Origin: an uncultured Lachnospiraceae bacterium
GTDB lineage: Bacteria; Bacillota; Clostridia; Lachnospirales; Lachnospiraceae
DNA: 10,673 nucleotides
Direction of reading: 5' to 3'
NCBI GenBank assembly: GCA_902783395.1
Contig: CACZRA010000016.1
Span: 1-10,673, forward strand
The translations under genes were made by a program, and so were the position numbers. The notes under the pieces were generated by a model that saw only the letters and a list, made by a program, of their open reading frames with translations, was not told where the DNA came from and did not search any database. Shown here piece by piece: positions 6,780 through 10,673 of this stretch (position 1 is the first letter of the stretch; every line of letters begins with the position of its first letter).

Positions 6780-7622
6780 ATGAAAAGGGCCGTGATATCT
6801 CTGGCAATACTTATTATCCTGGGAGCCGGACTGAGCGTCCTTTACTGGGAAAGCGCCGGAGCTGAACCTGCCTATGAAGGAGTGGCGGCGGATCCGGTCT
6901 TATTTGAGCCGACAAGGGCTGATATGGAGACCGGGACGGAGGATGCCATAGATCTGCCTGCGGATGCGGGAGGAGGGATACCGGCCATTACGGAAGGCGG
7001 AACATACAGGCTGTCCGGAAGGTACACTGAGACGGTCGTGGTAGAAGCCGAGGACCAGATAGTAAGACTATTGCTTGATAACGCGGAGATAAGCACCAAT
7101 GACGGAGCTGCCATATATGTAAAGTCCGCCGGGAAGGTCTTCATCACCATTCCTGCAGGGACTGAGAGCATTCTGTCTGATTCCGCGTACTATACGGATG
7201 TCATCGCGAACGGCGCCATATATTCCGAAAGCGATATCACGATAAACGGCGGGGGAAAGCTCAGTGTCACGGGATATAAGGATGACGCGATCCATACGGA
7301 GGGTGAGCTGAGGCTTATCGGCTGTGATGTCTCACTGATGGCGAAGAGGTGCGGGATAAAGGCGAATGACGGAATGCTGATCTGCCCTGATACCCTTGAT
7401 ATCGCATCTGAGAAGATGGGGCTTATGACATCGAGGCCCGGACAGGGAGTAAAGGGCGATATAGATATTGTTTACGGGAAAATTTCGATAGTGGCGGGTG
7501 ATACTTCCGTAAGATCGTCAAAGGACATCTATGTGATGAACTGCAGCGTCTACATGAGAAGCGCCGTGGAGGATATACATGCCGACGGGGAAGCGCATGT
7601 CGATGAGGCGTGCATCGTATGA
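6780..7622 (+). CDS. membrane-anchored Cthe_2159-type carbohydrate-binding beta-helix protein
   Basis: A 280-residue protein with an N-terminal hydrophobic segment (about residues 4-22), which acts as a signal peptide or anchor, an acidic linker rich in Ala, Asp and Glu (about 25-66), then a right-handed beta-helix of the Cthe_2159 family. Recognisable parts are GGTYRLSG (73-80), a strand with LLLDNAEI, AAIYV (110-114), the ITIPAGTES turn (122-130), AIYSESDITINGGGKLSV (146-163), then repeated short turns ending near residue 275. The founding member binds acidic plant polysaccharide; this one may bind the cell's own or a host glycan. The start is taken as the ATG at 6780, 11 bases after GGAG; a TTG at 6771 overlapping the previous stop is possible but lies only two bases from that ribosome site. 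It is shorter than many relatives. The neighbouring CotH-type gene is a known genomic companion of the family. Confidence 0.75.
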   Translation: MKRAVISLAILIILGAGLSVLYWESAGAEPAYEGVAADPVLFEPTRADMETGTEDAIDLPADAGGGIPAITEGGTYRLSGRYTETVVVEAEDQIVRLLLDNAEISTNDGAAIYVKSAGKVFITIPAGTESILSDSAYYTDVIANGAIYSESDITINGGGKLSVTGYKDDAIHTEGELRLIGCDVSLMAKRCGIKANDGMLICPDTLDIASEKMGLMTSRPGQGVKGDIDIVYGKISIVAGDTSVRSSKDIYVMNCSVYMRSAVEDIHADGEAHVDEACIV

Positions 7623-8305
7623 ACGGATTCAGGCATGAAGATAAATACATCATAGACAGGGCACAGGCGGACATACTCCGGATCAAGGCCGAGGGAGCGC
7701 TTTTCCATGATATTCACGCGGGGGAGGACGGTATGTACCGGATATCCAGCCTGTACTTTGATGATCCCGACAACAGCTGCTTTTTCGACAATGAGGACGG
7801 GGTAGGAAACCGGAGCAAATACCGCATAAGGCTGTATAACGGCGACCGGGGATTCATAAGGCTTGAAAGGAAGGAAAAACGCGGCTCTTTTACCAGAAAA
7901 ACCGCGGCAGTCATATCCACGGAGCAGTGCGAAGACCTTATGAGGGGAGAGATCCCGGAGTACTGTAAGGGAGAAGACGGCACGGCGGGGATGCTTTTTG
8001 AAGAGCTGAGGCTTAAATCCATGAGGCCCAGGGTTGTGGTATCCTACAAAAGGATCCCATATGTATATCCGGCCGGAAATGTGAGGCTTACCTTTGACTA
8101 TGACATTGAATCTTCCGTGCAGACAGACAGGTTTGGCAGCAAAGATATGGTGAACGTGCCGCTGCTTCCTGAGGGGATATGCATAATGGAGCTTAAATGG
8201 GATGAGCTGCTCCCGGGACATCTGATAGATGTACTGCATACGGACGGACTGATAAGGTATAAATTTTCAAAATACAGCATGTGCAGGAAGGCGGCGTTGT
8301 ACTGA
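7619..8305 (+). CDS. VTC-domain (polyphosphate polymerase-like) protein
   Basis: A 228-residue soluble protein made up almost wholly of a VTC domain, the tunnel-fold catalytic module that in yeast Vtc4 builds polyphosphate from ATP. The basic and acidic tunnel residues are present: RHEDKY (5-10), YRISSLYFDD (40-49), RSKYRIRLY (65-73), RLERKEK (81-87), Lys94, RPRVVVSYKR (136-145), RLTFDYD (156-162), and IMELKWDE (189-196), whose Glu191 matches the metal-binding Glu of the family. KFSKY (215-219) closes the domain. The start is the ATG at 7619, which overlaps the previous stop as ATGA and has GAGG ten bases upstream. An in-frame GTG at 7610 would add three residues that the family lacks. No membrane or SPX domain is fused; the adjacent DUF4956 membrane protein may serve as anchor or channel (inference). 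Catalysis is probable from residue conservation but has not been shown for most bacterial stand-alone members. Confidence 0.85.
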   Translation: MNGFRHEDKYIIDRAQADILRIKAEGALFHDIHAGEDGMYRISSLYFDDPDNSCFFDNEDGVGNRSKYRIRLYNGDRGFIRLERKEKRGSFTRKTAAVISTEQCEDLMRGEIPEYCKGEDGTAGMLFEELRLKSMRPRVVVSYKRIPYVYPAGNVRLTFDYDIESSVQTDRFGSKDMVNVPLLPEGICIMELKWDELLPGHLIDVLHTDGLIRYKFSKYSMCRKAALY

Positions 8306-8306
8306 T

Positions 8307-8984
8307 ATGAACATGATAGCAGACCTGATGAGGAAGACATTTATAGAGGGCTATGCGGCGGCAAGCCTTACGCCGTCTGCCATACTCATATGCATAGCGG
8401 TAACCTGCCTGCTGGGATTGTATATTTACATAGTATACAGGTTCATCACAAGGAATACCTTTTATGACAGGAATTTTAATATTTCGATCATAGCGATAGC
8501 GGTAATCACTGCTTCCATCATTCTTACTATACAGTCGAATATCATAGTATCTCTCGGTATGGTCGGAGCATTGTCGATAGTGAGGTTCCGTACTGCGATA
8601 AAGGATCCGTTGGATCTTATCTTCCTTTTCTGGGCCATAGGAACGGGGATAATCTGCGGGGCAGGCTTCACCCTCATAGCAGTCATAATGTCGGCAGCAC
8701 TGACTGTGATAATATATTCGGTGGCGGGATCGAAGGGCGGCAGCAGGAACCGGGTGCTTGTGGTCAACCTCTCCGATACCGAAGGGGCGGATGAGATCCT
8801 TGGCATGGTAGCAGAAGCCTGCACATATCACAGGGTCAGAGCAAAAAGCGCTACGAAGACAGGTATGAACCTTGCTATAGAAGTGAGGCTTAAGGATGAT
8901 GATAAGCTTGTGGAAAAGCTTGTTGAAATTGAAAATGTTACTTCTGCTTCGCTTGTAGAGCATGAGGGAGAGATAGTTGGCTAA
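8307..8984 (+). CDS. DUF4956 domain integral membrane protein
   Basis: A 225-residue membrane protein with about four or five hydrophobic segments (roughly 23-45, 58-75, 77-92, 102-118, 120-139) and a soluble C-terminal domain of about 80 residues (148-225) with an alternating beta-alpha pattern like a small ferredoxin/ACT-type fold. The strongest signature is SLGMVGALSIVRFR (82-95) followed by KDPLDLIFLFWAIGTGI, the conserved core of DUF4956. The Gly-rich helix and Arg pair resemble MgtC-type membrane cores, but that relation is only a visual impression. The gene starts one base after the VTC stop and its end overlaps the CotH-type gene by 8 bp. The ribosome site is weak (AGGAAGG about 15 bases upstream), so translation probably depends on coupling. 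Family function is unknown. Repeated pairing with VTC genes suggests handling of polyphosphate or another phosphate compound at the membrane. Confidence 0.8.
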   Translation: MNMIADLMRKTFIEGYAAASLTPSAILICIAVTCLLGLYIYIVYRFITRNTFYDRNFNISIIAIAVITASIILTIQSNIIVSLGMVGALSIVRFRTAIKDPLDLIFLFWAIGTGIICGAGFTLIAVIMSAALTVIIYSVAGSKGGSRNRVLVVNLSDTEGADEILGMVAEACTYHRVRAKSATKTGMNLAIEVRLKDDDKLVEKLVEIENVTSASLVEHEGEIVG

Positions 8985-10673
8985 GGGGTACGCATTGCTC
9001 TTTGCTGCTGTCTTTGCTGTGCTTTTGCCGGAGACAGTCACTATGGCGGCAGCTCTTTCTGTCCCGAAAGACAGGCGTTCTTTCAGGAGGGTGGCAGTGC
9101 TTTTGCTGACAACATCCCTCATAAACCTTTCCCTTATTCTTTTCATGCAGTATCCAATGACCCGAAGCCTTGACGTTATTTCCTTTGCGGGAAGGATCAC
9201 GCGCTTTGATTTCACATACCGGAGCGCGTCGGCCTTTGTTTTTATCGTCGGAATATCACTTATACTGGGGCTTGCCCTTGGCTTTCTTATGCAGTCGGCG
9301 ATCCTGGACTCGATGCCTTCCGTAAGCTTAAGGCTCGGCTGGGTCTTTGCGGGGACCCTTATCTGCTGGGGGGCGCTGTTTGGCATCTCGGATATGATGA
9401 AAAGCAGGTCTGATGATGAGTTTTCCATAATATCATCGGATCATGATTTCAGGCATATAGTAAATGATAAACCCGTGATATCCGACCGGGTCGAGCTCGT
9501 CAATGCGGGTGTGCTTTCCTATGACCTGGGCGGAATGTATCTTTCAAATGATGAAAACAACAGGCTTAAGATGCCGCTTGAAGAAAGGATCCTTACATCG
9601 GGGGAAAGGCTTTCGGTTTATACGGATGATTATTTTTCCACTGCCGCCGGTACCCCGGTCTATCTCAGTGACTCCAAAGGAAATATAATCAGCTCCTATG
9701 ATCCCGGGGGATCCGGGTCTCCAGCAAAGCCTGTGTTTTCTGCAGAAAGCGGGTTTTATGAGGACGGATTTGAGCTGTCCATGAGCGCCGGGGAAGGTGA
9801 GAGCATCTTTTATTCCCTGGACGGAAGCGATCCGGCTGAGCATGGGATGTTGTATGAATCGCCTGTGCCTGTATATGATAAGAGCGCTGAGCCTGCGGAA
9901 TACAGATCCTATCCTAGAACGCATTATGACTGGCAGTATGAGACGACGCCGGAAGCGGAAGCTGTAGACAGATGCTTTACCGTAAAGGCTGTCGCGATAG
10001 ATGAAGCCGGAAGGGTAAGTGATGTGGCGACCGGTATTTATTTTATAGACAAGCCCGAGTATGACGGCATGGTGATCTCCATAATGGCGGAACCGGATGA
10101 TCTCTTCGGCGAGTACGGGATATGCGTGACCGGTAAGGACTATGATGAATGGGCCCTGTCCGGGGGAACGAGCAATGCCCCTCAGGCTAATTTCATGAAA
10201 ACGGGAAGAGAATGGGAAGTTCCGGGAATGATAGACGTCTTCGACAGCGGGAACCTCATCTCGGGTGAGGACGTAGGCTTAAGGGTTCAGGGAGGTTCAT
10301 CCAGGCTGTATGATATAAAAAGATTCTCGATGTATGCAAGGAAGGAGTACGGCGGATCCGATTATTTCGAAACCGATTTTTTTGATGATAAAAGCAGTGT
10401 TCATTCGGCTGTATTGAGGCCGAGTGATGTTAATGCGGTCTTTCCTATGCTTGTGGAGGACAGGGATGCGCTGGGGATAAGGAGCGTTCCGGTCACGGTA
10501 TTCTTAAACGGCGAATTCTGGTATGATACTTGGCTTGGCGAGAAATACAGCGCCTATTATTTCAACAGCCACTTCGGGATAGCCATGGATAATCTGATAA
10601 CGGTAAAGAGTGAGGAGCTTGATGAGGGCAACAACAGGGATTACCGGTCGTATGAGGAGCTTTTTGACTATAT
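8977..10673 (+). CDS. CotH kinase family protein with TM, lamin-tail and chitobiase-C-like domains, 3' end outside window
   Basis: The frame is open for 565 residues and runs off the right edge. It starts at TTG 8977, eight bases inside the DUF4956 gene, with AGGGAG (8965-8970) six bases upstream. Four hydrophobic segments (about 5-27, 39-57, 84-105, 121-138) anchor it. A lamin-tail domain follows (about 160-242), with VELVNAG (172-178) and DLGGMYLSND (183-192). A chitobiase C-terminal/Fn3-like domain (about 249-358) shows FSAESGFYEDG and YSLDGSDP (279-286). The CotH domain begins near 366 with the MVISIMAEPDDLFGEYGICV strand set, then GLRVQGGSSR (434-443), KRFSMYARKEYG (448-459), and VFLNGEF to WLGEKYS (508-525), the FLNGxY...E signature. 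B. subtilis CotH is an atypical kinase of spore coat proteins. This copy would act outside the membrane on a surface protein or glycan. The later metal-binding part of the kinase is beyond the edge, so activity cannot be judged. Confidence 0.88.
   Translation, partial: MAKGYALLFAAVFAVLLPETVTMAAALSVPKDRRSFRRVAVLLLTTSLINLSLILFMQYPMTRSLDVISFAGRITRFDFTYRSASAFVFIVGISLILGLALGFLMQSAILDSMPSVSLRLGWVFAGTLICWGALFGISDMMKSRSDDEFSIISSDHDFRHIVNDKPVISDRVELVNAGVLSYDLGGMYLSNDENNRLKMPLEERILTSGERLSVYTDDYFSTAAGTPVYLSDSKGNIISSYDPGGSGSPAKPVFSAESGFYEDGFELSMSAGEGESIFYSLDGSDPAEHGMLYESPVPVYDKSAEPAEYRSYPRTHYDWQYETTPEAEAVDRCFTVKAVAIDEAGRVSDVATGIYFIDKPEYDGMVISIMAEPDDLFGEYGICVTGKDYDEWALSGGTSNAPQANFMKTGREWEVPGMIDVFDSGNLISGEDVGLRVQGGSSRLYDIKRFSMYARKEYGGSDYFETDFFDDKSSVHSAVLRPSDVNAVFPMLVEDRDALGIRSVPVTVFLNGEFWYDTWLGEKYSAYYFNSHFGIAMDNLITVKSEELDEGNNRDYRSYEELFDY

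Noticed and set aside
8193..9428. 411-codon open frame on the - strand opposite VTC, DUF4956 and CotH genes
   Set aside because: It crosses three real genes, has no recognisable domain, and the + strand frames all carry clear family signatures.
1..10673. Canonical dlt operon of D-alanylation as the explanation for region 1
   Set aside because: Gene order, AlgI-like MBOAT length, the extra decarboxylase and the Asp-to-Ile pocket change all depart from dltABCD, so the gene symbols were not assigned.

Overview
All ten genes lie on the + strand and are packed with overlaps or very short gaps. The only sizeable non-coding stretch is about 120 bp (5291-5412). Heavy use of ATA (Ile) and AGG/AGA (Arg), medium GC, strong AGGAGG ribosome sites, and the CotH / VTC / DUF4956 / Cthe_2159 families together point to a Clostridia-type Firmicute, plausibly a gut or rumen Lachnospiraceae or Oscillospiraceae relative. 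This placement is inference. No RNA gene, CRISPR array, insertion sequence or sign of recent insertion was seen.

Region 1 (1-5290) is an operon that resembles the D-alanylation (dlt) system but is rearranged and extended. It encodes an AMP-forming adenylation enzyme (5' end outside the window), a membrane-anchored SGNH/DltD-like protein, an AlgI/DltB-type MBOAT O-acyltransferase, a DltC-like acyl carrier protein, and a LysA-fold PLP decarboxylase overlapping the carrier gene. The likely scheme is: activate a carboxylic acid, load it on the carrier, decarboxylate it free or carrier-bound, then pass the acyl group across the membrane to a surface polymer through the MBOAT/SGNH pair. The aminoacyl pocket of the adenylation enzyme and the PLP site of the decarboxylase both depart from the standard families, so the group transferred need not be D-alanine.

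Region 2 (5291-5412) is AT-rich and holds a near-consensus housekeeping promoter that appears to start a second operon.

Region 3 (5413-10673) encodes a double-domain NDP-hexose 2,3-dehydratase, a membrane-anchored Cthe_2159-type beta-helix carbohydrate-binding protein, a VTC-domain (polyphosphate polymerase-like) protein, a DUF4956 membrane protein, and a large membrane-anchored protein with lamin-tail, chitobiase-C-terminal-like and CotH-kinase-like domains that runs off the right edge. VTC, DUF4956, CotH and Cthe_2159 genes recur as neighbours in Firmicutes, but their joint function is not established. A phosphate-linked modification or assembly of a surface glycan or glycoprotein is a reasonable inference. 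The dehydratase suggests that a 2-deoxysugar is part of the glycan.
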